Assembly (NCBI GenBank): GCA_963691835.1
Contig: OY829383.1
Location: 3,162,001 to 3,226,000, forward strand
From: G963691835 sp963691835
GTDB taxonomy: Bacteria > Pseudomonadota > Alphaproteobacteria > Thalassobaculales > Thalassobaculaceae
DNA length: 64,000 nt
Reading direction: 5' to 3'
Shown here: in pieces, positions 8,187-15,996 of the stretch
Numbering within the stretch: position 1 is the stretch's first letter
Layout of the letters: every line of letters starts with the position of its first letter
Notes under the pieces: model-generated
Told to the model about the DNA's origin: nothing
Database searches by the model: none
The model's input: only the letters and a program-made list of their open reading frames with translations
Translations under genes and position numbers: made by a program

Positions 8187-9159
8187 GTGCTGCCTCCTTG
8201 TCGTAGAGCCAGCAGGCCACGCGGGTATCGTCGACGGGGATCGGCTCGGGCCGCTCCCGGAAGCAGCGGTCCGCCGCCTTGGGGCAGCGAGGGTTGAAGG
8301 CGCACCCAACTGGGATCGAGGTCAGGCGTGGCATCGAGCCCTCGATCTGAACCAGTCGCTCGGTCTCCTGTCCCATCATGGGGATGGAGCCCATCAGCCC
8401 CTCAGTGTAGGGGTGCTTGGCCTGCTTCACCACCTGCCGCACCGGTCCGATCTCGGCAATCCGGCCCGCATACATGACCGCAACCCGGTCGGCCGTCTCT
8501 GCGATCACGCCCATGTCATGGGTCACCAGCATGACGGCGGTCCCATGCTCCCGGCAGAGACGCTTCAGCAGCGCGATGATTTGTGCCTGGATCGAGACAT
8601 CGAGGGCCGTCGTCGGCTCATCCGCGATGATCAGCTTCGGGTTCGCGCAGAGTGCCAGTGCGATCACCACCCGCTGACGCATCCCGCCGGAGAAGTGATG
8701 GGGATACTGGTCGATCCGCCGCTCCGGTGCGGGAATGCCCACCTCGCCGAGGAGTTCAATGGCCCGGCCCCGGGCTTGCGCGGCGGACATGTCGGTGTGG
8801 GTCTGGATGGTCTCGACCAACTGCTGGCCGACACTGAAGAGCGGGTTGAGGCTGGTCAGCGGGTCCTGAAAGATCGCCCCGATCTCCTGCCCTCGAATGC
8901 GCCGCATCTCCTCATACGGCAGATGGTCGATCCGCTTGCCCTGAAGCCGGATTTCGCCTGCCGCGACCCGGCCCGGTGGCTCCAGCAGTCCGATAATCGC
9001 CGCGCCGGTCAGCGACTTGCCCGCGCCCGACTCGCCGACCACGCCGAGAACCTCGCCCGGGGCGATGTCGAAGGAAATGTCGTCGACGGCGACCAACGTG
9101 CCCTTACGGGTTGGAAATTCGATGCGGAGGTTCCGGACCTCCAGGAGAGCGTCAGCCAT
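8179..9159 (-). CDS. Peptide-type ABC importer ATPase, DppD/OppD-like
   Basis: Cytoplasmic ATPase, about 326 residues from the ATG at 9159 (MADALLEVRNLRIEF). An in-frame ATG at 9165 and a frame open to 9267 are alternatives; the conserved first strand begins right after MADALL. Walker A is GESGAGKSLT, the signature HFSGGMRQRVVIALAL, Walker B LIIADEPTTALD, and the C-terminal oligopeptide domain shows GCAFNPRCPKAADRC. DppD and DppF type ATPases act as a heterodimer. About 130 bases upstream on the same strand is a PLP-dependent enzyme gene, which may belong to the same transcription unit. Confidence 0.9.
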   Translation of the reverse strand: MADALLEVRNLRIEFPTRKGTLVAVDDISFDIAPGEVLGVVGESGAGKSLTGAAIIGLLEPPGRVAAGEIRLQGKRIDHLPYEEMRRIRGQEIGAIFQDPLTSLNPLFSVGQQLVETIQTHTDMSAAQARGRAIELLGEVGIPAPERRIDQYPHHFSGGMRQRVVIALALCANPKLIIADEPTTALDVSIQAQIIALLKRLCREHGTAVMLVTHDMGVIAETADRVAVMYAGRIAEIGPVRQVVKQAKHPYTEGLMGSIPMMGQETERLVQIEGSMPRLTSIPVGCAFNPRCPKAADRCFRERPEPIPVDDTRVACWLYDKEAAHV

Positions 9160-9291
9160 GACCATCCCAAATGCGTGGCCGGAGGGCTTGGGCACCCTCG
9201 CGTTCGGACAATCCACGACCATTGCGGCGACCGCGTCCGGAATCAAGCTTTTGTCGCGCCGCAGCACGCCAATGCCGTTCTTGTTCGAGTC

Positions 9292-10422
9292 TCAGCCCCG
9301 GAACTCGTTCGCGTAGAACTGCGTCGCCTTGAGGCCTGTGCCGGTGAGAACCACCACGGTCTCGTCGGAGGCCTGGATAGACCCGCTTTCCAGCAATTGG
9401 CTGAAACCGGCGGCGGCGTGGGCGCAGGTGGGCTCCACATAGACCCCTTTGCCCGCCAACTCCCGGCTGGCGGCGACGATCGCTGCCTCCTCCACGGCGA
9501 CGGACCCGCCGCCGGTCTCCCGGATGGCGCGGAGCATCTCGCGAATGCGGATCGGCCGCTTGATGGCCGTCCCCTCGGCGACCGTCGGCGCGAAATCGGT
9601 CTCGACCAACCCGTCGGCGCCCGCTTGCAGCGCCGCATGAACCGGCGCGCAGTTTGCGGGCTGGGACAGGAAGAGGCGCGGCATCCGGTCGATCTCCCCG
9701 GAGGCCATCAACTCGCGGAAGGCGATGTGGCAGCCGATCAGATTACTGCCGGCGGAGCCCGGGATGACGATCGCGTCCGGCACTCGGAAGCCCAGATCCT
9801 CCCAGATCTCGTAGCCGAGGGTTTTGGTGCCCTGCAGGAAGAAGGGATGCCAATTGTGGCTGGCGTAGAAGGTTTCTTCAGCCAGCTCTATCGCCACGGC
9901 CTCGGTCGCCTCCCGGGGGCCGGGCACCAGCACGATGTCGGCGCCATAGGCTCTGGACTGTACGATCTTGGCGGGTGAGGTGCTTGCCGGGACGAGCACC
10001 TTCACCGACATGCCGCCGGCCGCGCCATAGCCCGCGATCGCCGCCCCGCCGTTGCCGGAGCTGTCTTCGAGGACCGACGTGATGCCTTGCTGACGCAGGG
10101 TGGACATCATCACTGACGCCCCCCGGTCCTTGAACGAGCCCGTCGGCGAAAACCATTCGAGTTTGAAGGCGCACTCAGCACCCCGGAACTGGCTCCAGTA
10201 GAGCGGTGTGCAGCCCTCGCCGAGGCTGATCGGGGCATCGACAGTGATCGGAAAGGCCGCCCGGTACCGCCAGAGAGACCGGGTGCCGCTGTCGATCTGG
10301 TCCCGCCGGATGCCGGGCAGGTCCGTCACCAACAGCGGTGAGCCGCTCGGGGCCCGCCAAAGGGGCGGGTCGAGCGGGTAGGTCTTGCCCGTTTTCGGGT
10401 CAAGATAGGCGGCATCGGTCAT
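9292..10422 (-). CDS. PLP-dependent fold-type II enzyme, threonine synthase-like
   Basis: A 376-residue cytoplasmic enzyme of the fold-type II PLP family. The PLP lysine is in PTGSFKDRGA (around residue 98), the phosphate-binding loop region is DSSGNGGAAIAGYGA (around 120), and the C-terminal phrase VVVLTGTGLKATQ closes the cofactor site. The N-terminus (DPKTGKTYPLDPPLWRAPSGSPL) resembles the short leader of threonine synthase-like proteins, where product-specific residues vary. It could be a threonine synthase paralogue, an amino-acid ammonia-lyase or a diaminopropionate-type lyase. Its position between a dienelactone hydrolase gene and peptide-importer ATPases suggests amino-acid or peptide catabolism. 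Confidence 0.75.
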   Translation of the reverse strand: MTDAAYLDPKTGKTYPLDPPLWRAPSGSPLLVTDLPGIRRDQIDSGTRSLWRYRAAFPITVDAPISLGEGCTPLYWSQFRGAECAFKLEWFSPTGSFKDRGASVMMSTLRQQGITSVLEDSSGNGGAAIAGYGAAGGMSVKVLVPASTSPAKIVQSRAYGADIVLVPGPREATEAVAIELAEETFYASHNWHPFFLQGTKTLGYEIWEDLGFRVPDAIVIPGSAGSNLIGCHIAFRELMASGEIDRMPRLFLSQPANCAPVHAALQAGADGLVETDFAPTVAEGTAIKRPIRIREMLRAIRETGGGSVAVEEAAIVAASRELAGKGVYVEPTCAHAAAGFSQLLESGSIQASDETVVVLTGTGLKATQFYANEFRG

Positions 10423-10446
10423 GGCAGCGTCCGGCAGTTTGTCGGG

Positions 10447-11115
10447 TCAGCCGACGGTGTTAGCGAAGAAGGCGAGCGTCCGTTCCCGGGCGATCTCCGC
10501 ACTCTTCGGTTCGTGGCTGCCGCGCTGCTCGCAGTTGAACCCATGCCCCGCCGGATAGATGTGCGTCGGAATATCCGGATGAGCCGCCCGGATGCTGTCG
10601 ACCTCATCCATCGGAATGGCCTGATCCTGCTCTCCGAAGTGGAAGATCAGCGGGCATTTCGGCTGCTCTTCCCGAACGGCACCGATGCCGCCACCGTAGT
10701 AGGAGGAGACGGCGGAAACACCGTCCAGCCGGGTCGCGGTCAGCCAAGCGAGATGCCCGCCCCAGCAATAGCCGACGACGCCGACCTTGCCTGCGGACTT
10801 CACGACATTGATCGCCGCCTCGACGTCGAGCAGTGCCGGCTCCGAGGGGCTCTTGCCTTTCAAGTCCCGGCCGGAGGCGACATCGTCCGGGGTGTACCCA
10901 AGCTCAATCCCGGGCTCGATCCGATCAAAGAGGGCGGGTGCGATGACAAGATAGCCTTGAGCCGCATAATCATCGACAACTCCGCGGATATGGGAGTTCA
11001 CGCCGAAGATCTCTTGGATGACGACGATACCGCCCTTTGGGGTGCCGGAGGGCTGGGCCAGATAGGCATCCAACTTGTGGCCGTCGCTCGCGGTCAGTTT
11101 CATCATTTCGGCCAT
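10447..11115 (-). CDS. Dienelactone hydrolase family protein
   Basis: A 222-residue alpha/beta hydrolase of the dienelactone hydrolase family. The nucleophile elbow is VGVVGYCWGGH, with Cys in place of Ser as in true dienelactone hydrolases (about residue 120). The acid is in GEQDQAIP and the His in YPAGHGFNCEQRGS. The N-terminus (ASDGHKLDAYLAQPSG, then GIVVIQEIFGVN) is typical. Many such proteins act on esters other than dienelactone, and no aromatic-degradation genes lie nearby. The PLP enzyme gene follows after 24 bases, so the two are probably co-transcribed. Confidence 0.88.
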   Translation of the reverse strand: MAEMMKLTASDGHKLDAYLAQPSGTPKGGIVVIQEIFGVNSHIRGVVDDYAAQGYLVIAPALFDRIEPGIELGYTPDDVASGRDLKGKSPSEPALLDVEAAINVVKSAGKVGVVGYCWGGHLAWLTATRLDGVSAVSSYYGGGIGAVREEQPKCPLIFHFGEQDQAIPMDEVDSIRAAHPDIPTHIYPAGHGFNCEQRGSHEPKSAEIARERTLAFFANTVG

Positions 11116-11219
11116 GTTTCGCTCCCTGGAACCCTTGGGGTTTTGTTTCGTGGGCGCATCTTAGCCGCTGCGGCCCGCAGGTCGAGTCGCCTCAGAACGG
11201 GATGGGCCGGTCTCGTGGA

Positions 11220-12320
11220 TCAGACGTTGAAGCGGAAATGGAAGACGTCGCCGTCGGACACGTCGTAGTCCGACCCTTCGACCCGGAGCTTACCCGCTTC
11301 TTTCGCCCCGGCCTCACCGCCCGTGGCGACGTAGTCGTCGTAGGAGATCGTTTCCGCCCGGATGAAGCCGCGCTCGAAGTCGGTGTGGATGACGCCCGCC
11401 GCCTCTGGCGCCTTCGCACCGCGCCGGACCGTCCAGGCCTTTGCCTCTTTCGGGCCAACGGTGAAGAAGGTCAGCAGATCCAGAAGCTTGTACCCGGCCC
11501 GGATCAGGCGCGCGAGGCCGGGCTCCGCAAGGCCGATGCTCTCAAGGAACTCTTCCTTTTCCTCCGCCGGAAGCTGCGCGATCTCGGACTCGATCGCGGC
11601 GGAGATCACCACGGATTCCGCCCCTTCGCTTGCAGCCTTCTCGGCAACCTTGGCGGAGAGGGCGTTGCCGGTTCCCGCGTTCTCTTCCTCCACATTGCAG
11701 ACGTAGAGGACAGGTTTTGAGGTCAGGAGTTGGAGGTTGTTGACTTGACGGACCTCCTCAACACTCCAATCGCGGATGGAGCGGATGGGCCTGCCGTCCC
11801 GGAGGGTCTCCAGCAGGCGCCGCATCAGCGGCTCCAGCGCCTTGGCTTCCTTGTCGCCGGTTTTAGCCTTCTTCTCGAGTGTCACATAGCGTTTCTCGAG
11901 GCTATCCAGGTCGGCGATCATCAACTCCGTCTCGACGGTCTCCGCGTCCCGGATCGGATCGACCGAGCCTTCGACGTGGGTGATGTCGCCTGTCTCGAAG
12001 CACCGGAGAACATGGACGATGGCGTCCACCTCGCGGATGTTCGCGAGGAACTGGTTGCCGAGGCCCTCTCCCTTGCTCGCCCCCCGGACGAGACCGGCGA
12101 TGTCGACGAACTCCAACTGGGTGGGGATCACCTTCGCCGATTTGCCAAGCCGGGCGAGGTCGTCGAGGCGCGGGTCCGGAACCGAGACACGGCCGGTATT
12201 CGGCTCGATCGTGCAGAACGGATAATTCGCCGCCTCCGCCGCCGCCGTGGACGTGAGCGCATTGAAGAGCGTGGATTTACCGACGTTCGGCAATCCGACG
12301 ATGCCGCAGTTGAAGCCCAT
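11220..12320 (-). CDS. ychF: YchF-type translation-associated P-loop ATPase
   Basis: OBG-family P-loop NTPase of 366 residues that binds ribosomes and hydrolyses ATP in preference to GTP. G1 is GLPNVGKST at residues 8-16, G3 is DIAGLVRGASKGEGLGNQ, and the G4-equivalent is NVEEENA, where the usual NKxD is altered, as in other YchF proteins. The C-terminal TGS-like domain includes AWTVRRGAKAPEAAGVIHTD and ends FHFRFNV. Length and ends match the family. It is last in the minus-strand series prs, rplY, pth, ychF, a conserved alphaproteobacterial order; pth lies only 12 bases upstream. Confidence 0.97.
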   Translation of the reverse strand: MGFNCGIVGLPNVGKSTLFNALTSTAAAEAANYPFCTIEPNTGRVSVPDPRLDDLARLGKSAKVIPTQLEFVDIAGLVRGASKGEGLGNQFLANIREVDAIVHVLRCFETGDITHVEGSVDPIRDAETVETELMIADLDSLEKRYVTLEKKAKTGDKEAKALEPLMRRLLETLRDGRPIRSIRDWSVEEVRQVNNLQLLTSKPVLYVCNVEEENAGTGNALSAKVAEKAASEGAESVVISAAIESEIAQLPAEEKEEFLESIGLAEPGLARLIRAGYKLLDLLTFFTVGPKEAKAWTVRRGAKAPEAAGVIHTDFERGFIRAETISYDDYVATGGEAGAKEAGKLRVEGSDYDVSDGDVFHFRFNV

Positions 12321-12332
12321 GGGGCCGCTCCC

Positions 12333-13022
12333 TCAGGAAGTCGTGGATCGTGTGGCGTCGGCCGACACCACGGTTTCAGTGCCCGCGCCGTTGCCATCCG
12401 TTGCGGGCGCATCCGCGACGGGCTTGGGCGGTTTCGGAGGCTTGGGCGGCGGGGGAAACACCGCATGAGCCACGCGGCTCATATAGGCGCCCATGTCGCC
12501 TGCGACGAGCCGGTCGGCCTCGTCGGCCGCCGCTTCGATCAGCTTGGGCAGCCATTCCGCCTTGTCGGCTTTGGTGAAGTCTTGGAGAACCCAGCCCAGA
12601 ACCCGGTCCTTGTCGCCCGGGTGGCCGATCCCGAGACGGACACGCCAATAGTTCTTGCCGATATGGGCGTCCACGCTCTTCAAGCCATTGTGTCCGCCCG
12701 CACCGCCACCCTGCTTCACTTTGATCTTGCCGGGTTTCAGATCGAGCTCGTCGTGGAACACAAAGACGGCGGACGGATCGAGCTTGTAGAACCGGCTCGC
12801 CTCACCGACCGCACGGCCGCTCTCGTTCATGAATGTGGCCGGCTTCAGGATCGCGATCTTCTCACCGCCCACCTGCCCTTCCGCGTAGAGCCCCTGAAAG
12901 CGGGCGCGGAACGGGCTGAAGCCATAGCTCGACGCGATCTCGTCGACGACGAGAAAGCCGAGGTTGTGACGGTTCATTTCGTATTTCGGGCCGGGGTTTC
13001 CGAGGCCGACGAACAGCAGCAT
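12333..13022 (-). CDS. pth: Peptidyl-tRNA hydrolase with C-terminal extension
   Basis: Recycles tRNA by cleaving peptidyl-tRNA dropped from ribosomes. The core (about residues 1-190) has LFVGLGNPGPKYEMNRHNLGF with the conserved Asn and catalytic His, FHDELDL with the catalytic Asp, and GGGAGGHNGLKS with the second key Asn. At 229 residues it exceeds the usual 185-200 because of a Pro/Lys-rich tail (PPPPKPPKPPKP, then a Thr/Ala-rich end), which is likely disordered. It lies between rplY and ychF in the standard order. Confidence 0.97.
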   Translation of the reverse strand: MLLFVGLGNPGPKYEMNRHNLGFLVVDEIASSYGFSPFRARFQGLYAEGQVGGEKIAILKPATFMNESGRAVGEASRFYKLDPSAVFVFHDELDLKPGKIKVKQGGGAGGHNGLKSVDAHIGKNYWRVRLGIGHPGDKDRVLGWVLQDFTKADKAEWLPKLIEAAADEADRLVAGDMGAYMSRVAHAVFPPPPKPPKPPKPVADAPATDGNGAGTETVVSADATRSTTS

Positions 13023-13074
13023 CGCTCAGCTCCGAGATCGGTCCTGGTCGGGCGTCGCCGCAGCGAAGCACATC

Positions 13075-13113
13075 GTTGGAGGGAGGCGACGGCGCGAGCC
13101 GTCGCACTCCAAC
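13075..13113 (-). terminator. Long hairpin between rplY and pth
   Basis: Nested repeats: an outer GTTGGAG / CTCCAAC pair (13075-13081, 13107-13113) and an inner GCGACGGC - GCGA - GCCGTCGC (13086-13105), separated by a small asymmetric internal loop. It starts 5 bases after the rplY stop. There is no clear T-run, so it could be a rho-supported terminator, a processing site or a stabilising 3' structure. Confidence 0.55.
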
Positions 13114-13117
13114 ATTC

Positions 13118-13753
13118 TTAGTCCTCGGCTTCTTCTTCGGCCGCCTCTCCGCCGTCGTCATCGGCTTCGGACTTCTCGGACCGAAGGGCGGACGGGGCGG
13201 CGATCGTGGCGATCGTGAAGTCACGGTCGGTAATCGTCGGAACGACGCCGTCCGGCAGACTCACGCCGCTGATGTGGAAGCTGTCGCCGAGATCCATTCC
13301 GCTCAGATCGCAAACGATCTTCTCCGGGATCAGGTCGGGGCGGCAGATCACTTCAACCTCGTAGCGCACGACGTTCAAGACACCGCCCTTCACCAAGCCC
13401 GGCGCGTCGCCTTCGTTGATGAACTCACACGGCACCTCGACGGTGATCTCGGTATCCGCGGACACCCGGAGGAAGTCCACATGCTCCGGCCGGTCGGTCA
13501 CCGGGTGAAGCTGCAGATCGCGCGGCAGAACACGATGCTTCGAGCCGTTCACTTCCACGTCCAGAAGGGACGCGAAGAAACCCGGCGTATGCATCAGTTT
13601 CATCATCACGCGCTCCTCAACCGTAATCGGCAGAGGATCTTTCTTGTCGCCGTAGATCACGGCGGGAACCCGTCCCTCACGTCGCGCGGCCCGGGCGGAC
13701 CCCTTACCGACCCTGTCGCGCGATGAGGCCGGGAGAACGACGATATCGCTCAT
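13118..13753 (-). CDS. rplY: 50S ribosomal protein L25/general stress protein Ctc
   Basis: Two-domain L25 of the TL5/Ctc type, 211 residues, which binds 5S rRNA in the large subunit. The N-terminal L25 domain has SSRDRVGKGSARAARREGRVPAVIYG (residues 10-35). The C-terminal beta domain covers about 95-190 with VEVPCEFINEGDAPGLVKGGVLN and IPEKIVCDLSGMDLGDSFHIS. The tail is acidic (SEADDDGGEAAEEEAED), common in alphaproteobacteria. It lies between prs and pth on the same strand. Confidence 0.96.
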   Translation of the reverse strand: MSDIVVLPASSRDRVGKGSARAARREGRVPAVIYGDKKDPLPITVEERVMMKLMHTPGFFASLLDVEVNGSKHRVLPRDLQLHPVTDRPEHVDFLRVSADTEITVEVPCEFINEGDAPGLVKGGVLNVVRYEVEVICRPDLIPEKIVCDLSGMDLGDSFHISGVSLPDGVVPTITDRDFTIATIAAPSALRSEKSEADDDGGEAAEEEAED

Positions 13754-13850
13754 CTTGGCACTCCTTTTGGCATGGCTTCCGGATGAAAATCCGACACGAC
13801 GGCCTCCAGGGGTGCCGCCGTTCCAATCGAACCCATCGGGAAAGCGCGCG

Positions 13851-13869
13851 TATATAGGGCGAATTCGCC
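13851..13869 (-). promoter_or_regulatory. Possible rplY promoter with 12-bp palindrome
   Basis: In the prs-rplY gap a TATATA box (13851-13856) lies next to a perfect palindrome GGCGAATTCGCC (13858-13869). On the minus strand the palindrome is just upstream of the TATATA, where a spacer or operator would be. No good -35 hexamer is visible, so this is a weak call. Confidence 0.3.
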
Positions 13870-13917
13870 GATAACGCCAGTGTTTTCGGCGGGCCGCCTG
13901 CGAGCCGCGTCAGCCGG

Positions 13918-14865
13918 TCAGTTGAACAGGCTCGACACCGACCGTTCTTCGGCAATGCGGAGGATGGCCTCACCCAACAGGGGCGCGATCGTGATCTGGC
14001 GAATGTTGCGGGCAACCCGCATCGCCTCGGTCGCCTTGATGCTGTCGGTAGTGACCAGCGACGACAGGGGCGAGTTCGTCACACGGCTGACGGCACCGCC
14101 CGAAAGCACCCCATGGGTGACGTAGGCATCCACCGAAATGGCGCCCGCTGCCATCAGCGCTTCAGCCGCGTTGCACAGCGTGCCACCGGAATCGACGATG
14201 TCATCCACCAAGAGGCAGCGTTTTCCGTCGACGGTGCCGATGATGTTCATCACCTCCGACACGCCGGCGCGTTCCCGACGCTTGTCGATGATGGCCAGCT
14301 CGGCGTCGATCCGCCGGGCCAGCGCCCGTGCCCGGACCACGCCGCCCACGTCGGGGGACACCACCATCAGCGGCTCATCGGGATAGCGCTCTCGGATGTC
14401 GTCTTCGAACACCGGGGCGGCAAAGAGGTTGTCCGTCGGAATGTCGAAGAAACCCTGGATCTGGCCCGCGTGAAGATCGAGGGTGAGAACCCTGTTCGCC
14501 CCAGCACCAGTGATCAGGTTGGCCACCAGCTTCGCGGAAATCGGCGTTCTCGGACCAGACTTCCGGTCTTGGCGGGCGTATCCGTAGTAAGGGACGACGG
14601 CCGTGATCCGGCGTGCCGAGCCTCGGCGCAGGGCGTCGATCGTTACCAGCAACTCCATCAGGTTGTCGTTCGCGGGGAACGACGTGGACTGGATCACGAA
14701 GACGTCTTCACCGCGCACGTTCTCCTGGATCTCCACGAACACTTCCATGTCGGAGAACCGTCGGATGTCGGCGTTGGCAAGCGGCATTTTCAGATGGGCG
14801 GAGATCGCCTCGGCGAGTGGCCTGTTGCTGTTACAGGCCAGGATCTTCATGCGCATATCGGGCAT
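13918..14865 (-). CDS. prs: Ribose-phosphate pyrophosphokinase
   Basis: Makes PRPP from ribose 5-phosphate and ATP for nucleotide, His and Trp synthesis. 315 residues, full length for class I. Motifs: FSDMEVFVEIQENVRGEDVF, the ATP-binding VVPYYGYARQDRKSGPRTPISAK, metal site LDLHAGQIQGFF, the flexible-loop Lys-Arg region DKRRERAGVSEVMNIIG, and the PRPP loop CLLVDDIVDSGGTL. The ATG at 14865 has GGGGAC upstream; ATGs at 14856 and 14850 are alternatives. It heads the prs-rplY-pth-ychF series. Confidence 0.97.
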   Translation of the reverse strand: MPDMRMKILACNSNRPLAEAISAHLKMPLANADIRRFSDMEVFVEIQENVRGEDVFVIQSTSFPANDNLMELLVTIDALRRGSARRITAVVPYYGYARQDRKSGPRTPISAKLVANLITGAGANRVLTLDLHAGQIQGFFDIPTDNLFAAPVFEDDIRERYPDEPLMVVSPDVGGVVRARALARRIDAELAIIDKRRERAGVSEVMNIIGTVDGKRCLLVDDIVDSGGTLCNAAEALMAAGAISVDAYVTHGVLSGGAVSRVTNSPLSSLVTTDSIKATEAMRVARNIRQITIAPLLGEAILRIAEERSVSSLFN

Positions 14866-14983
14866 TCGCGTCCCCAGTCGCGTCCTTCGGAAGGTGGCGG
14901 GAACGGGCCCGGTTCAGATCGACCGGACGCCCCGCGGCAAGGGCGGCGGGACCATATCAGCGGCCGAAATGAACAGGCAACCT

Positions 14984-15877
14984 CTATTGCTTTGTAGGCA
15001 GCTCCAGTCGCGTCATCCGGCGCTCCTTGGATTGTCGAACCAAGCCAAGAATACCCTCCGCCGCCGCATCGGCGATGATGGGTGCGATCACCCGCCAAGT
15101 CTCGGAAACACTGGCCCGATCCAGCGCGTTGGCCTGCTTCACTTCACCGATCAGCGTTCCGTTGGGCTCCTTCACGCGCCAAACGATTTCGATCCTGTCC
15201 CGGGTGCCGGTCGACGGTGTCAGACGCACCGACGCGGCGACCGCGACCGCTTGGATGTCGGCCGACTCGGCGAGTGGTACCTTCCGGATCGCCAACGCTT
15301 GCGTGATCGCGCGCCGGAGCGATTGGTTTCCGTCCAGTGGTGCACCGGTGATCCCGCCAATCACGACGGTCGGATAGGCGGCATTGCGTTCGGCAAGACG
15401 AGGGCTGATCCATCCCGCGACCGTGGGTGCGGTTCTTTCGGCGACGATCGCGAACATATCCGCCGTCGGCTCATCCCAGAAACCGGGTGGCGGGCGAAGC
15501 CGCTCCTGCTGCTCTCCGGCGACGTTCCCTTCCTCGTCCACCAGCGTCCAGTCCAGGATCAACATTCCCTCATCGCCGGGCTTATCCGACCGGTAACCGC
15601 TGCCGGCGAGGAAGTAGCTGCCCCGGTTGCTCGCACCGGTACTCGCGGCGATCCCTTGTTTTCTGAGGCGTTCCGCCATGGCGTCTGCGAGGGCTTTACC
15701 GACCCAATCGACCGGGCCTTCGATCTGCAGGACCGTGACGCCGACACTTGGCTTGATGAACAGGAACTCGTTGTGCGTCTTGCTTCCCGGGTCGGGTCGG
15801 AAAGGCTGAGGCACCTGACCGCACGCCGCCACCACCAAGAGCATGAGAAGCGCGCTGAGGCGCCACAACCGGCTCAT
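14984..15877 (-). CDS. Outer-membrane-type lipoprotein, function unknown
   Basis: A 297-residue putative lipoprotein with a type II signal peptide: MSRLWRLSALLMLLVVAAC, lipobox VAAC at residues 16-19, followed by GQ rather than Asp at +2, which favours outer-membrane sorting. The rest is soluble, with phrases such as ADAMAERLRKQGIAAS and IEIVWRVKEPNGTLIGEVKQANALD that recur as an alpha/beta pattern. No enzyme motif is seen. The frame is open upstream to 16186 but that part overlaps the M24 gene and lacks a signal peptide, so 15877 is chosen. The start overlaps the stop of a 22-codon hydrophobic mini-ORF by 4 bases. Confidence 0.75.
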   Translation of the reverse strand: MSRLWRLSALLMLLVVAACGQVPQPFRPDPGSKTHNEFLFIKPSVGVTVLQIEGPVDWVGKALADAMAERLRKQGIAASTGASNRGSYFLAGSGYRSDKPGDEGMLILDWTLVDEEGNVAGEQQERLRPPPGFWDEPTADMFAIVAERTAPTVAGWISPRLAERNAAYPTVVIGGITGAPLDGNQSLRRAITQALAIRKVPLAESADIQAVAVAASVRLTPSTGTRDRIEIVWRVKEPNGTLIGEVKQANALDRASVSETWRVIAPIIADAAAEGILGLVRQSKERRMTRLELPTKQ

Positions 15878-15942
15878 GGCATCACGCAGCTCACCAGAAC
15901 GCCGAGCAGGCAGAACGCGAAGAACAGGATCAGGTGCGGCAT
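15874..15942 (-). CDS. Possible 22-residue hydrophobic mini-ORF coupled to the lipoprotein gene
   Basis: An ATG at 15942 opens a 22-codon frame encoding MPHLILFFAFCLLGVLVSC followed by VMP. Its TGA overlaps the ATG of the lipoprotein gene as ATGA. The peptide is almost wholly hydrophobic and ends in a lipobox-like LVSC with three residues after the Cys. There is no Lys or Arg at the N-terminus and no strong ribosome site, so it may be chance. If real, it is a membrane micropeptide or a coupling leader. Confidence 0.3.
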   Translation of the reverse strand: MPHLILFFAFCLLGVLVSCVMP

Positions 15943-15996
15943 GGTGTGGGACGTCCGTTCGAGACACCGGCTGCGGGGAATATGGGGTCGGCGTCG

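Noticed and set aside
8113..9978. 621-codon plus-strand frame
   Set aside because: Runs antisense to three genes with clear motifs (two ATPases and the PLP enzyme) and has no family pattern.
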